This document shows positions 17,395-27,248 of a DNA stretch of 64,000 nucleotides, piece after piece (position 1 is the stretch's first letter; every line of letters begins with the position of its first letter). The stretch comes from Candidatus Trichorickettsia mobilis (GTDB lineage: Bacteria > Pseudomonadota > Alphaproteobacteria > Rickettsiales > Rickettsiaceae). The notes beneath the pieces were generated by a model. The model searched no databases and was not told the origin of the DNA. It was given only the letters and a program-made list of their open reading frames with translations. Position numbers and translations under genes: made by a program. Location: positions 372,001-436,000 of the forward strand of contig NZ_OY728607.1 of assembly GCF_963422225.1 (NCBI RefSeq), read 5' to 3'.

Positions 17395-18996
17395 TTACTT
17401 TTTTTTTATTGCGATCCTATATTCTTTATCCAACTCCCCTACTCCCCAGATCCATAAAATACAGACCATGGTAAAGATCATCATTAAATAAATAGAAATT
17501 GATTGATAACTGGCTGTTGGCAGAATCATAAAAATTAATGACTGCAGTAACGCACTAGCCGATTTACCAATTTTAGTACCAATAACATCAGCTGCTGCTT
17601 TACCTTTGGTTTTTAAATCATCATCCAGAGGCACATAAGACATTTCTTTAGTTGAATCAAATAAAGTATATTTACTGGATTTACTGAGAACATTCTGGAT
17701 AGCACCGATAGTTACCGCCATAATTGCAGGATCAGTGAAAACAAAAGTAGCTACTATTAACGTTGCTGCAACTTGAAAATTAGCAATAGTAAAAAATAAC
17801 AAACCAGTAACCAAAACCATTATTGGGGTAATAATGGCAGCAGTATACCAGCCTAAGGTTCTGACTATACTTGATCCCAGAATTACAAAGCCCACAGTAA
17901 AAATACCGGTATATTTCAGGTAACCACCAACAAAACTGGCAAATTCTGTGGGTGTAGTGTAAACCTTGGATGCTGTTGCTTTCCATGGTCCTTCTACCAA
18001 ATTAATTGCTAATCCATAACAAACCAGTAAAATGGTAATTAGCATTATATATCGTGAAGATAATACCATTCTTAAACTTTCTCTTAATCCCACCTGAATC
18101 TTACCAGCCTTAAACTTTAATTGCTCAACAGCAGAGGCTTCCAATATTTTGTGGTTCAGTAACCAGAATATAAATAATGCGATGATTCCTAAGATCAGTA
18201 CGGTAATTAATATTATCTGTATTGATAAAACATGATCTGATAATAGTAATAAATTAAACTGTAGTGCAAAATATTGGTTAATATTCGCTAAATTAGATAA
18301 AAATTGTCCGGAAACATATAGTCCAGTTTGACCAAGTAAACCAAATAATGGGTAAAATCTTGTCGATTCTTCAACGTTAGTGATAGTATTAACGAATTGC
18401 CAAAATAATAATGCAAAGACCACATTAGGCCATAATTCAGCAATGATATAAAATAATGAAAAACTCCAATTTGATAATAACAATATAAACCACTTAAAAT
18501 TAGGATAGTTACTGATTAATTGCTGAGCATGATCGGTGCTTAAATGCAGTAATTGATGATTTGGAAAAATATAGAAGGCAAATAAAGCAAAAAATGTCAA
18601 GAATAAGGATATTATCAGATAAAAAATATATTCACTTTTAACACTACTTACTAATTTGACATAAATTATAGTAAAGCAGAATGCAGCCGGCATCACCCCC
18701 CAGAATTTTAGAAATGAAATGGTTTCTGGACCAATCATGGTATTGACTATACTATCTTTTAAAGCTCGAATTAGATTCTGGATGCATAAAATACAGAACA
18801 TCAATAAGGTTATGCATAAAAATTTTGGTAATTCAGCAGAATTAATTGGCCAAATATAATTGATGAATTTTGTAGGTTTATTTTGAAATTCTACTGAAAT
18901 TTTAGAAAAAAATTTATTGAATTTTAGATATATTAAGGAATAATTTTGAAAATTAGCAAAAAATGAACGAAAAGAATTTCTATAACATAATGCCAT
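17395..18996 (-). CDS. tlc: TLC-family nucleotide translocase
   Basis: The 533-residue protein has about twelve membrane segments and family-typical blocks (ALKDSIVNTMIGPETISFLK near residues 83-102, then WGVMPAAF). TLC carriers of intracellular bacteria exchange host ATP for ADP or import other nucleotides across the inner membrane. Rickettsiaceae carry several paralogs with different substrates, so ATP/ADP exchange is likely but not proven here. The N-terminal extension before the first membrane segment is about 50 residues. It stands alone, with transposon debris downstream and repeats upstream. Confidence 0.92.
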   Translation of the reverse strand: MALCYRNSFRSFFANFQNYSLIYLKFNKFFSKISVEFQNKPTKFINYIWPINSAELPKFLCITLLMFCILCIQNLIRALKDSIVNTMIGPETISFLKFWGVMPAAFCFTIIYVKLVSSVKSEYIFYLIISLFLTFFALFAFYIFPNHQLLHLSTDHAQQLISNYPNFKWFILLLSNWSFSLFYIIAELWPNVVFALLFWQFVNTITNVEESTRFYPLFGLLGQTGLYVSGQFLSNLANINQYFALQFNLLLLSDHVLSIQIILITVLILGIIALFIFWLLNHKILEASAVEQLKFKAGKIQVGLRESLRMVLSSRYIMLITILLVCYGLAINLVEGPWKATASKVYTTPTEFASFVGGYLKYTGIFTVGFVILGSSIVRTLGWYTAAIITPIMVLVTGLLFFTIANFQVAATLIVATFVFTDPAIMAVTIGAIQNVLSKSSKYTLFDSTKEMSYVPLDDDLKTKGKAAADVIGTKIGKSASALLQSLIFMILPTASYQSISIYLMMIFTMVCILWIWGVGELDKEYRIAIKKK

Positions 18997-19165
18997 TAGG
19001 CCTAACCTTTTCTAATATGTGGCTAGATCTGCATAGTATAGAGTTTTATTAAATTCGTCAATAATTATTTCGGTTCTCGTAGACCTACTATTGAGTTTAG
19101 TATTAGAGTAGTCAGCATAACTTTGCCGGACTGCTTGCTGCCTATCCTCGTTTTTATATATTAAA

Positions 19166-19330
19166 GTCATGCTGAATTTATTTCACTTCGTGATTGTTTC
19201 AAGCAGCATCTTATGAGATTATCCACAGATCTCAACAATTATTTACAAGTCCCGAACACAAAGGGTCATCCCGAACTTGTTTCGGGATCTCATCAGAACT
19301 TCTAAGATCCCGAAACAAGTTCGGGATAAC
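19166..19330. repeat. Two palindromic repeats, family B
   Basis: A half copy (gtcatgctgaatttatttc, from 19166) is followed by a full copy at 19265-19330, gtcatcccgaacttgtttcg to gatcccgaaacaagttcggg, with nearly perfect inverted arms. They fill the gap between tlc and the orphan immunity gene. Upstream, 18997-19165 shows no gene. Confidence 0.75.
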
Positions 19331-19369
19331 CAGCTAATTAAGATTGCTCTTACTATAATTAAGTTGTAC

Positions 19370-19651
19370 TCACAACCCACGCTTCTTCCACCATTCTTCG
19401 GTTTTGAATTCTTTTGGTAACTCTGCCCATTCCTGAGCAAACACATCATCTAGACCAAAGTTTTCTTTTATAACTTTACACCATTCTTCTGATAAAGATT
19501 TTGGCAATTTAGCCCCACACCATGAGCAATAATACATTTCTTGTTCCATACCAAGATTATTACCATGTAAGATAAAATGATAATTCCTTGTTTCAGAGTG
19601 ATATCTTACTAACTCATGTTCTTCCCTAGGAGAAGTAGAATAATAATCCAT
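19370..19651 (-). CDS. Orphan immunity-like protein (CPWCG family), N-terminally truncated
   Basis: The 93-residue protein is nearly identical to the C-terminal 93 residues of the immunity-like protein at 33356. It starts at an internal Met because a deletion has joined a toxin fragment directly to the middle of its normal N-terminus, removing the start and the reading phase of the Cys-Cys pair. The usual CPWCG is CSWCG here. It ends with the shared EWWKKRGL tail. It may be non-functional or a reserve sequence for recombination. Confidence 0.6.
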   Translation of the reverse strand: MDYYSTSPREEHELVRYHSETRNYHFILHGNNLGMEQEMYYCSWCGAKLPKSLSEEWCKVIKENFGLDDVFAQEWAELPKEFKTEEWWKKRGL

Positions 19652-19654
19652 ATT

Positions 19655-20108
19655 AGAACAACAGTCTTTACGTCTCGGTAAAGCTTACCATATCTACTAT
19701 CTCTTGCAACTTTATCAAAATTTCCTTCCTTACTTGGGTTAAATGATTCTTGATCAACCTTATGTTCTTCATCGTCCGGATCAGGCATACCGGAGATAGT
19801 GGAATCCTTGAACTTACTTACCTGAGGAAGTTGGTTCTGCTCAAGTTTGCGCCTTTCTAGGATTATCTGATTATAATGCTCATTTTCATTTGAGGAAAGA
19901 AAAACCGCAGCAACTTTATTCAGCTCAACGCCACCACTCAGCTACCAGGCCGCTGCTGCCGTGATTGCTGAATTGATCAAGTAAGTGCCAAGCTCCAGAG
20001 TTGCAACTCCCATCATTACAACTTGTGTCATTGCTAATTGCGGTTGCGGTGCAATTTCCGGCCGCGGCTGATACTGCTGATATGCAAAATATGCAACGAG
20101 ACAACCCA
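19655..20108 (-). pseudogene. Broken orphan toxin-tip cassette
   Basis: Reading leftward, this copies the end of the toxin body (AYQQYQ, PQPQLAMTQ, LINSAITAAAAW), the junction motif (MPDPDDEEHKV) and the first 29 residues of the Ntox21-like tip to GKLYRDV. It then fuses out of frame to the immunity gene. It has an in-frame TAG after AAAAW (19942-19944). The orphan cassette at 33755 carries the same nonsense codon at the same place, so the two share an ancestor. No start or promoter is evident. Confidence 0.75.
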
Positions 20109-20185
20109 GAAGAAAGTAAAAATCTGGATTACTGTTGCTAGTATTTTACATAATAGGCTAGTAAAAATTATACATTACAGTTGTG

Positions 20186-20482
20186 TTACAATCCACGCTT
20201 CTTCCACCATTCATCAGTCTTGAATTCTGATGGTAAACGTTGGTCGTCATAATCATCAAGATGCAATTCATCAAATATGATACTTGCTCTTATAGTAGTT
20301 AAGTCTTTTGGTAGCTTATTACCACACCAAGGACAGAATTTTATTTCCTGACCTACGTGATCACTTACTTTTATCAAATAAGAACGAGTTATAGGAATAT
20401 AAATAATTATTCTCTCTCTCTCCTTAATGTGAAACTGCAATTCATCACAACAGTAATTTGTTTTTAGTTCATTAAATCCCAA
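20186..20482 (-). CDS. Immunity-like protein for the colicin-E3-like toxin
   Basis: The 98-residue soluble protein has Cys11-Cys12 and Cys50-Cys53 (FCPWCGNKLPKDL), a likely four-cysteine zinc site. The tail LPSEFKTDEWWKKRGL is shared with the other immunity-like proteins here. Its middle differs strongly from theirs, as expected if it fits a different toxin. It starts with TTG and overlaps the toxin stop by 19 bp, implying coupled translation. The CC...CPWCG...EFxxxxWW pattern fits a family I believe is DUF6980. The immunity role is inferred from position. Confidence 0.7.
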   Translation of the reverse strand: MGFNELKTNYCCDELQFHIKERERIIIYIPITRSYLIKVSDHVGQEIKFCPWCGNKLPKDLTTIRASIIFDELHLDDYDDQRLPSEFKTDEWWKKRGL

Positions 20483-22134
20483 GCTCTCCTCCCTTTAACA
20501 GCCTCTTTATATAATTCTCCAGTTCTAGGCTCTAATGATCCTTTATGATAATAATTATGGTCAAACACTTCTATATCATTATGCGTATGATCCCATTTAT
20601 AATATTCTCTATATTTACCACCAAGGTTATTAGTTCTATATCCTTTCTTATAATTCTGCAACTCTCTCCAGACTGGGCTTTCAGCTTTTTCACAATTAAA
20701 TTTTCTCTCCCCAACCTTATGTTCTTCATCCTCAGGATCAGGCATACCGGAGATAGTGGAATCCTTGAACTTACTTACCTGAGGAGGTTGGTTCTGCTCA
20801 AGTTTGCGCCTTTCTAGGATTATCTGATTATAATGCTCATTTTCATTTGAGGAAAGAAAAACCGCAGCAATTTTGTCCAGCTCAACGCCACCACTCAGCT
20901 GCCAGGCCGCTGCTGCCGTGATTGCTGAATTGATCAAGTAAGTGCCAAGCTCTAGAGTTGCAACTCCCATCATCGCAACTTGAGTCATTGCCAATTGCGG
21001 TTGCGGTGCAATTTCCGGTTGCTGTTGATATTGCTGATATGCAAAATATGCAAGCGTCCCTATTCGTTCTTGTGTTTCTTCTGCAAGCTCCGGATATTCT
21101 GCTTTAACTCGCTGAGTAATATTTTCTACTAGTTGCGTATCCTGTTCTGAAATAAAACTTGATAATGCAAGGCGTTCCTGCACCCTCTCAGCAATTCTTT
21201 CTCGGTAAGAATCCAGCTCTACCTCCAGCTCATATGGATTTACCATATGTTCAGCTAAATCAGCTTTGGCTACGACATCTTCCTTCTTACTTTTACTTTC
21301 TTGTTCCTGTGAAATATGTTGTTCTATATTGAATTGTTGCATCTGCAACTGTGCTGCATCTGCCTGTTGTTGATACACAGATTCTTCTTCAGTACCAGCT
21401 AATAATTCAACCAATTCACGACATGATTCAAAATCATCTGGTCTCAATGATACTGCTTGCTTATAATATTCTATTGCTTCATCCTTATTACCAAGTGCCT
21501 TAGCAGTACTGGCCAGATACGCATAAGCTGCCGTAAATGACGGATCTAGCGTTATTACTCGCTTGAAACTACTATAGCTTTCAGCATAATTCCGATTACT
21601 ACCAGTCATGCCATAATTTACTAAGCCACGAGCATAATGCGCATTTACATCATCAGGGTTATAGGCCAGCAATCTTTCAGAGCTATTCAAAATATGTTGA
21701 GTATTAACACACTCCATCTGAAACTGATTTAATAACTCCGGATTCTTAATAGCCACAGGATCAATCTGTTTGGCTAGCTTTACGTAACCTTGAGCTTTGG
21801 TACGCTCTCCCATAGCTCCATATAAATAGCTTGCACGCAGATAATTGCTGATATCCCGGGGATTTTCTTTGATATTTTGGTGTAATTCCTGCAACGCTAC
21901 AGGAATTTTGCAAAGAATATGAATATCTTTTGGTGGTATTTTACTACTAATACCTAAACCATTATAGGCGGTGATTACTTCGGCAGTTTTTGTGTTGATG
22001 CTGATAACATCTTCAATTGATTTTTTGGGGGATAATTGTTGTGTGTCGTCTGTATTTGTGTCTGTAGACTTGAGTTTAGCCAGTGATTGATGTTTAGGCG
22101 ATATTGGCTCAGAAACTTCCTTTATATTTTTCAT
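20464..22134 (-). CDS. Polymorphic toxin, TPR body with colicin-E3-like RNase tip
   Basis: From the ATG at 22134 (SD aggtgg just upstream; a GTG lies nine bases earlier) the product is 556 residues. Residues 60-250 hold TPR-like repeats, followed by a Gln/Glu-rich helical stretch and an Ala-rich hydrophobic segment (AITAAAAW). The junction MPDPEDEEHKV ends at residue 474. The last 82 residues are the tip. Its KWDHTHNDIE matches the colicin E3 core WDxxHxxxE (Asp515, His518, Glu522), with GSLEPRTGE and a C-terminal Arg pair as in E3, an enzyme that cuts 16S rRNA. No signal peptide is seen, so export would need a dedicated route. Confidence 0.8.
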   Translation of the reverse strand: MKNIKEVSEPISPKHQSLAKLKSTDTNTDDTQQLSPKKSIEDVISINTKTAEVITAYNGLGISSKIPPKDIHILCKIPVALQELHQNIKENPRDISNYLRASYLYGAMGERTKAQGYVKLAKQIDPVAIKNPELLNQFQMECVNTQHILNSSERLLAYNPDDVNAHYARGLVNYGMTGSNRNYAESYSSFKRVITLDPSFTAAYAYLASTAKALGNKDEAIEYYKQAVSLRPDDFESCRELVELLAGTEEESVYQQQADAAQLQMQQFNIEQHISQEQESKSKKEDVVAKADLAEHMVNPYELEVELDSYRERIAERVQERLALSSFISEQDTQLVENITQRVKAEYPELAEETQERIGTLAYFAYQQYQQQPEIAPQPQLAMTQVAMMGVATLELGTYLINSAITAAAAWQLSGGVELDKIAAVFLSSNENEHYNQIILERRKLEQNQPPQVSKFKDSTISGMPDPEDEEHKVGERKFNCEKAESPVWRELQNYKKGYRTNNLGGKYREYYKWDHTHNDIEVFDHNYYHKGSLEPRTGELYKEAVKGRRAWDLMN

Positions 22135-22218
22135 ATTGACCACCTACAATAACTTATAGTTGTAATAATTTTATAATTACAACTATAAGTGTATGTATTT
22201 TCTAATTAGTAGTCAATA
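20713..22218 (-). repeat. Inverted repeat arm 1 of the toxin locus pair
   Basis: These 1506 bp, read leftward from 22218, match 30660-32165. The region covers the promoter, the palindrome and the first 477 codons counted from the GTG. Proteins are identical for about 388 residues and differ at a few sites up to the junction motif. Homology ends sharply where the toxin tips begin. Confidence 0.85.
22152..22216 (-). promoter_or_regulatory. Putative promoter and palindromic operator of toxin locus 1
   Basis: This is the mirror copy of 30662-30726: TTGACT, 17 bp, TACACT, then a palindrome with perfect 15-base arms (acttatagttgtaat) at 22152-22190. It sits 18 bp before the ATG. The symmetry suggests a dimeric repressor site or an RNA hairpin; neither is shown. 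Confidence 0.5.
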
Positions 22219-22285
22219 TTAATCTTGATGAGTATTATCATGAAAATAGGTGGACTTTAGGGGAATAACAAAAAAATGATTAGGC

Positions 22286-22447
22286 TTAGTTATTTTGCAG
22301 TACAAATTTCTTGCTGCAATATGGGCAAACTATAGAACCATTCTCTGCATCTATCTCCAAATATACTTTGGGATGATCGTAAGGTACTTCTTTGCCTGCG
22401 CAAGAAACTGAACTGGTTTTTGTGTTCACAATTTCAACAATGTTCAT
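22286..22447 (-). CDS. Small CHCC zinc-finger protein (NDUFS6-like)
   Basis: A 53-residue protein starts MNIVEIVNTKTSSVSCAGKE. The pattern C-x8-H-x15-C-x2-C (SCAG...DHP...VCPYC) is the CHCC zinc finger found in the complex I accessory subunit NDUFS6 and in short alphaproteobacterial homologs. It ends FVLQNN. In alphaproteobacteria such proteins are associated with respiratory complex I, but the precise role of this stand-alone form is uncertain. It lies between toxin locus 1 and a plus-strand dehydrogenase gene, divergent from the latter. Confidence 0.75.
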   Translation of the reverse strand: MNIVEIVNTKTSSVSCAGKEVPYDHPKVYLEIDAENGSIVCPYCSKKFVLQNN

Positions 22448-22535
22448 AAATCTAATGTGATAAAAGGTATTTTTAATAATTAACTTACAATAAGCTGTTA
22501 CTATAAGTCTTTATTTTAAGTCGGGAGATAATAAC

Positions 22536-23315
22536 ATGCAAGATAAAATAGTGGTTATTACAGGATCTACTAGTGGTATTGGTCTTGGAATTGCTGAACA
22601 TTTAGCTTCACTTGGAAGTAAAGTGGTGATCAATGGTTTTGCTGCAACAGATATAGTCGAACAAATTTGTCTTAAATTAAAAAATTTAGGAGCTACAGAT
22701 GTTTTTTACCATAATGCCGATTTATCAAAACCGGTAGAAATTACAGCAATGTTCGAGCAAATACTTGAAAGATTTGGTAAGATTGATGTCTTAATCAATA
22801 ATGCCGGCATCCAATTTGTAGCACCGATCGAAGATTTTCCTCCTGAGAAATGGGAAGCAATATTACGTATTGATTTAATTTCAGCATTTTATACCATAAA
22901 ATATGCGTTACCGAGCATGAAAAAAAATGGTTACGGCCGCATCATCAATATTGCCTCTGCTCATGCTTTAGTAGCATCTCCTTTTAAGTCTGCTTATGTT
23001 GCTGCTAAACATGGTTTGCTTGGACTAACCAAAACTGTTGCTCTCGAATGTGCTGAATATGGAGTGACGGTAAATGCGATATGTCCAGGATATTGCCAAA
23101 CACAATTAGTACTGGATCAGGTAGCCAATACAGCAAAAGTCAGGGGCATTAGCGAAGAGGAAGTCATCAAGAAAGTAATGCTGGAACCTCAAGCAACAAA
23201 GAAATTTGTTAAAATTGCTGAGCTTGCAGCGCTGGTAGAATTTTTATGCAGTAGTAAATCTGCCTCAGTTACTGGTGCAGCTTTGCCAATGGATGGTGGA
23301 TGGACAGCTCATTAA
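22536..23315 (+). CDS. Short-chain dehydrogenase, likely 3-hydroxybutyrate dehydrogenase
   Basis: The 259-residue SDR has the NAD(P)-binding motif TGSTSGIG (9-16), NNAG (88-91) and the catalytic set Ser141, Tyr154 and Lys158 (SAYVAAKHG). The end LPMDGGWTAH and the segment AICPGYCQTQLV are typical of D-3-hydroxybutyrate dehydrogenases, which interconvert acetoacetate and 3-hydroxybutyrate with NAD. A FabG-like acetoacyl reductase is the main alternative. A good aagtcgggag ribosome-binding site precedes the ATG. It stands as a single gene before the TPR-ftsY pair. Confidence 0.85.
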   Translation: MQDKIVVITGSTSGIGLGIAEHLASLGSKVVINGFAATDIVEQICLKLKNLGATDVFYHNADLSKPVEITAMFEQILERFGKIDVLINNAGIQFVAPIEDFPPEKWEAILRIDLISAFYTIKYALPSMKKNGYGRIINIASAHALVASPFKSAYVAAKHGLLGLTKTVALECAEYGVTVNAICPGYCQTQLVLDQVANTAKVRGISEEEVIKKVMLEPQATKKFVKIAELAALVEFLCSSKSASVTGAALPMDGGWTAH

Positions 23316-23418
23316 TTATAAGATCAAGCCATCAAGGATAAAATTTCTTTACTTGAGCTGCTATTGATAATATTTTCTTCTAAAAGCAATTTTATCCTAT
23401 TTAGGCCACAGTAAAATA

Positions 23419-26232
23419 ATGACCAGATTTAAAAATACCATTTTGCTATTTTTATTATTGTTAACGCTTACTAATGTTGCAATAGCTATTGAAGCACCAA
23501 TTAAAATAGAAGTTAAAACTTTTGATGGTAACACAATTTTTATATTTTATCATGGCAAAGAACAGCAATTAAAAGTTGCTGCGAATGGCAACAACGTTTC
23601 AGTAACTATGAGTATTCCTACTAGATTTGAGTTGTTGAATCCAGGTAATTTTAGCGGATTTGCTACTACTCCACAATTAAGTAAAGATCAAAAACTAATT
23701 ACTTTTTCTACAAAAGCAGAATTTAAATCTCAATCCATTATTAATGGTGAAAAACTTATAGCTATCAAATTTCGCGCCGAACTGGAAGAACAAGAGCCTC
23801 AAACCTCAGCTGTGGAGCAGAAAACCATAGATGATTCTTCTCATTTACAAACAACACCGGCTACACCAGAGTCCGAGGTCAAACAAGAAAATAAAGATAA
23901 TATAGGATATAAACTGGTTAAGGGAGAGCATATTTTAACATTTGATTTTGGCGAACAAAATCCTGGAATGGCTGCTTTTTTCAGAGGTAAATATCTTTGG
24001 GTAGTATTTGATCAACCAAAAATATTTACCTTTGCCAATAATTCAGTGTTAACTAATTTCACTCAAATAGCTTCTGATACCAATACGGTGTTAAAAATGA
24101 AAGTTAATGGCTATAAAAATGCACGAGTTACCAAAACTGGCAAATTATGGAATATTATTATTTCTCAAGTTGATAATAAAGACAAAAAGCTGGTATTAAC
24201 CCCGCAAGTAGCAGATAATCAGGATGAATTGACAATTGTTGGGGATTTTGAAAATAGTAAATTTATAGAAATTAATGATAAAGTAGTAGGGGATATTATA
24301 AAGCTTATTACTTTTAAAACTCCATCTATACGTGTTGAGCAATTAAAAGAGTTTATTGATTTTAATCTTATTCCGTCTATTCAAGGGTGTGTTACAGCTA
24401 TTAGTAGTGATGAAAGTGTTGAGTTCAGCAAAGAGAAAAATACACTACATATTGTTTCCAAAAGTGATTTATTAAATACTAATCAAAATAATAGTAACGA
24501 CAACACTGCCAAGATTCTTCTACCTACTGATCAGGGTAGTTTGCTCCCTGTAGGGCATTGGGTTGACGATAGCAAATTTATTGATATGCGGAGTCAGTTA
24601 ATTAGCGATGCCGGACTCACCGATAATAAGACTGCCCTATTTAACAAAAGATTTGAGCTCGCAAGATTTTTCTTTGAACATGGCTTATATAAGGAATCAT
24701 TATCAGCTTTAGTCTTAACTCAGAAAACTACAAGCGACGAATATAAAGCAGATCTCAAAGCCCAGTTTTTAGCTGCTGTAGATTATACTTTGGTAGGAGC
24801 ACTTGATGAAGCAGCTAAGATTTATACTAGATTGCTCGCAATTGTTGATCAATCAAATGCAGATGAAATTAATTTATGGAACAATTATAACGCATTCCTA
24901 TTTGGTAAAAATCCAAATAAAATAGGCTTTCTAAGTAACTTAGACAAGTTTGTAAATTTATATCCTGATGATTTATATTGGCCGTTAGCTTTCAGTGAAA
25001 TTGATTTATGTTTGCTTAGCAATGATCTAAAAACTGTTGAATCAATGTTCAAGGCATTGCGTAGTGCTCCTCTTGGAAAATACACTAACAGTTTGCAATT
25101 TTATAAAGCAAACTATTATAGAAAAAAGAAGCAGCTAAATTTAACTCAACAATTTTTAACTGATCTAGCGCAAAAAGAAGATGATCCATTTAATCAAGTG
25201 CGCTCAGAGATGGAACTGGTAAAACTACAGGTTAGTAAAAAAGAAATTAGTTTGTCTGAGGCAACAAAGCGTTTAGAAGCATTAAGATTCGCCTGGCGTG
25301 GGGATACGTTAGAATATGATTTACTACTATTATTAGCAGGATATTATCGTGATCAGAAAGATAATAGTATGAATGCTCTTCGAACTTATATGTATATCTC
25401 AAATGCATTTAATAACCAACTTAGCAATTTTTATATCACTTCAGAGATGGTAAAAATCTTTAATGGTATTTTCTTACCAGGTGGTACTGTTGAGGAGATG
25501 CCTCCTTTTGAAGCGGTATCATTGTTCAATGAATTTAAAGAGCTTAATCCTATAGGCTCCCAGGGTGATGAGATTATTTTGTTGATTGCCAGAAAATTAA
25601 TGGAGCTCGATCTACTTGATCAGGCTGTTGAATTATTAAAGCACCAGGTTTCTTATCGTCTTACTGGAGAAAAACGTATAATTAATGCGGATCACTTGGC
25701 AATAGCATTGTTAATGGATAAAAAACCTCTGGAAGCGATTAAGGTTCTAGATGAAACTGATAAGGATAATTTTAAATTTGAAGAACATAAGTACCGCTTG
25801 CGGCTTAAAGCTAAAGCATTGATTGATACGAATCAATATCTTGAAGCTTTAGATGTTTTGGCTGAAGATGATTCTCAAGACGCTCAAATTCTAAAAAAAG
25901 AAAGTTTATTTCAAGCAGAAAAATGGAAGGAATATATTGATTTAGTAGCACCAATAGTGAACAACATTGCTAAAGACAAAATAAACGATGGCGCAATGAT
26001 CCAGGATATTTTAAGGCTAGCTATCGCTTACTATATGATTAATGACCAATCCGCACTAACAGCTTTAGTGCAATCTTTGAATCTTAATAGTGAGAATGAA
26101 ATACTTAAAAATACTATAGATTTATTATTAACCACTGGTAAACCGATAGATTATAAAAATTTGGATCAAAGTTTAGATATTGATCAAGTACAGATTTTAC
26201 TTGATCAATATAAAAACCAGCTGTTTAGTTAA
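23419..26232 (+). CDS. Large TPR-like exported protein, function unknown
   Basis: The 937-residue protein starts with a signal peptide (MTRFKNTILLFLLLLTLTNV, likely cleaved after AIA near residue 24), so it is probably periplasmic or envelope-associated. The N-terminal 380 residues look beta-rich with a low-complexity Glu/Thr/Pro stretch near residues 125-160. From about 410 to the end it is all helical with degenerate TPR-like repeats. Large exported TPR proteins of this kind are conserved in Rickettsiaceae, but I cannot name the function. It ends 4 bp before ftsY and is very likely co-transcribed with it. Confidence 0.7.
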   Translation: MTRFKNTILLFLLLLTLTNVAIAIEAPIKIEVKTFDGNTIFIFYHGKEQQLKVAANGNNVSVTMSIPTRFELLNPGNFSGFATTPQLSKDQKLITFSTKAEFKSQSIINGEKLIAIKFRAELEEQEPQTSAVEQKTIDDSSHLQTTPATPESEVKQENKDNIGYKLVKGEHILTFDFGEQNPGMAAFFRGKYLWVVFDQPKIFTFANNSVLTNFTQIASDTNTVLKMKVNGYKNARVTKTGKLWNIIISQVDNKDKKLVLTPQVADNQDELTIVGDFENSKFIEINDKVVGDIIKLITFKTPSIRVEQLKEFIDFNLIPSIQGCVTAISSDESVEFSKEKNTLHIVSKSDLLNTNQNNSNDNTAKILLPTDQGSLLPVGHWVDDSKFIDMRSQLISDAGLTDNKTALFNKRFELARFFFEHGLYKESLSALVLTQKTTSDEYKADLKAQFLAAVDYTLVGALDEAAKIYTRLLAIVDQSNADEINLWNNYNAFLFGKNPNKIGFLSNLDKFVNLYPDDLYWPLAFSEIDLCLLSNDLKTVESMFKALRSAPLGKYTNSLQFYKANYYRKKKQLNLTQQFLTDLAQKEDDPFNQVRSEMELVKLQVSKKEISLSEATKRLEALRFAWRGDTLEYDLLLLLAGYYRDQKDNSMNALRTYMYISNAFNNQLSNFYITSEMVKIFNGIFLPGGTVEEMPPFEAVSLFNEFKELNPIGSQGDEIILLIARKLMELDLLDQAVELLKHQVSYRLTGEKRIINADHLAIALLMDKKPLEAIKVLDETDKDNFKFEEHKYRLRLKAKALIDTNQYLEALDVLAEDDSQDAQILKKESLFQAEKWKEYIDLVAPIVNNIAKDKINDGAMIQDILRLAIAYYMINDQSALTALVQSLNLNSENEILKNTIDLLLTTGKPIDYKNLDQSLDIDQVQILLDQYKNQLFS

Positions 26233-26236
26233 ATAA

Positions 26237-27142
26237 ATGTTTAATAGAATCAAACAAGCGTTAATTAATACCTCCGGTAAAATTTCCAGTGGTATTGACA
26301 ATATATTCTTTAAAAAAAAGCTAGATGATAATAGCTTAAATGAATTAGAAGAATTATTAATTGCTGCAGATATGGGCAGTGCAGTTGCTGCACTGCTAAT
26401 TCAACGTTTAAAAATGACCAAGTTTGATAAAGATATTACTGTTGAATTAATTAAAGAAAAATTAGCAGAAGAAATCTCTAATATCCTGGCAGTTAGTAAT
26501 AATATATTTACCTGTGATAATACTGGATTAAATGTAATTTTAGTGTGCGGTGTAAATGGTAGTGGTAAAACTACTACTATTGGTAAATTAGCAGCTAGTT
26601 ATGTGCAGTCTGGAAAAAAAGTTGCCATTGCTGCCTGTGATACCTTCAGAGCAGCAGCGGTAGAGCAATTGGCCGAGTGGAGTATTCGTTCAAACGCGAT
26701 GTTGTTCACGGGTGAGATGGAAGCAGATCCGGCCAGTGTTGCATATTCAGCTATGCAGCAAGCAATGGCTGCTAATATTGATATTTTATTTATTGATACT
26801 GCTGGTAGATTACATAATTATCAAAATTTGATGGATGAACTTAGTAAAATTGTTAGAGTATTAAAAAAAATTGATGTTGTTGCTCCTCATCATTGTTTAT
26901 TAGTAATTGATGGCACTACTGGCCAGAATGTTTTTAATCAGGTAGAACAATTTACTGCTATTGCCGGTGTTACTGGCTTAATTATTACTAAACTGGATGG
27001 TACCGCCAAAGCAGGTGCTATTGTTGGAATAGTAAAAAAATTTGCATTACCGGTACATTTTATTGGAGTTGGCGAAAAAATTGATGATCTCAAGCAGTTT
27101 GATCATCTAGATTTTGCTAGAACATTAGTGGGTATTCAATAA
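26237..27142 (+). CDS. ftsY: Signal recognition particle receptor FtsY
   Basis: The 301-residue SRP GTPase consists of the N and G domains only, lacking the long acidic A domain of E. coli FtsY, as is usual in alphaproteobacteria. Motifs are GVNGSGKTT (105-113), DTFRAAAVEQL (from 135), DTAGR and TKLDGTAKAG, with the closing helix DDLKQFDHLDF. It pairs with Ffh-4.5S RNA to bring ribosomes making membrane proteins to the translocon. It follows the large exported TPR protein by 4 bp. Confidence 0.95.
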   Translation: MFNRIKQALINTSGKISSGIDNIFFKKKLDDNSLNELEELLIAADMGSAVAALLIQRLKMTKFDKDITVELIKEKLAEEISNILAVSNNIFTCDNTGLNVILVCGVNGSGKTTTIGKLAASYVQSGKKVAIAACDTFRAAAVEQLAEWSIRSNAMLFTGEMEADPASVAYSAMQQAMAANIDILFIDTAGRLHNYQNLMDELSKIVRVLKKIDVVAPHHCLLVIDGTTGQNVFNQVEQFTAIAGVTGLIITKLDGTAKAGAIVGIVKKFALPVHFIGVGEKIDDLKQFDHLDFARTLVGIQ

Positions 27143-27248
27143 TATTGATACAACACTATCCTATTTGCGTTGTTATAATTACATTTTAATACAAAAACAT
27201 TGACATATTTCCAGTTTGGTTATAATACTGTCATCTTGCACACACAAT

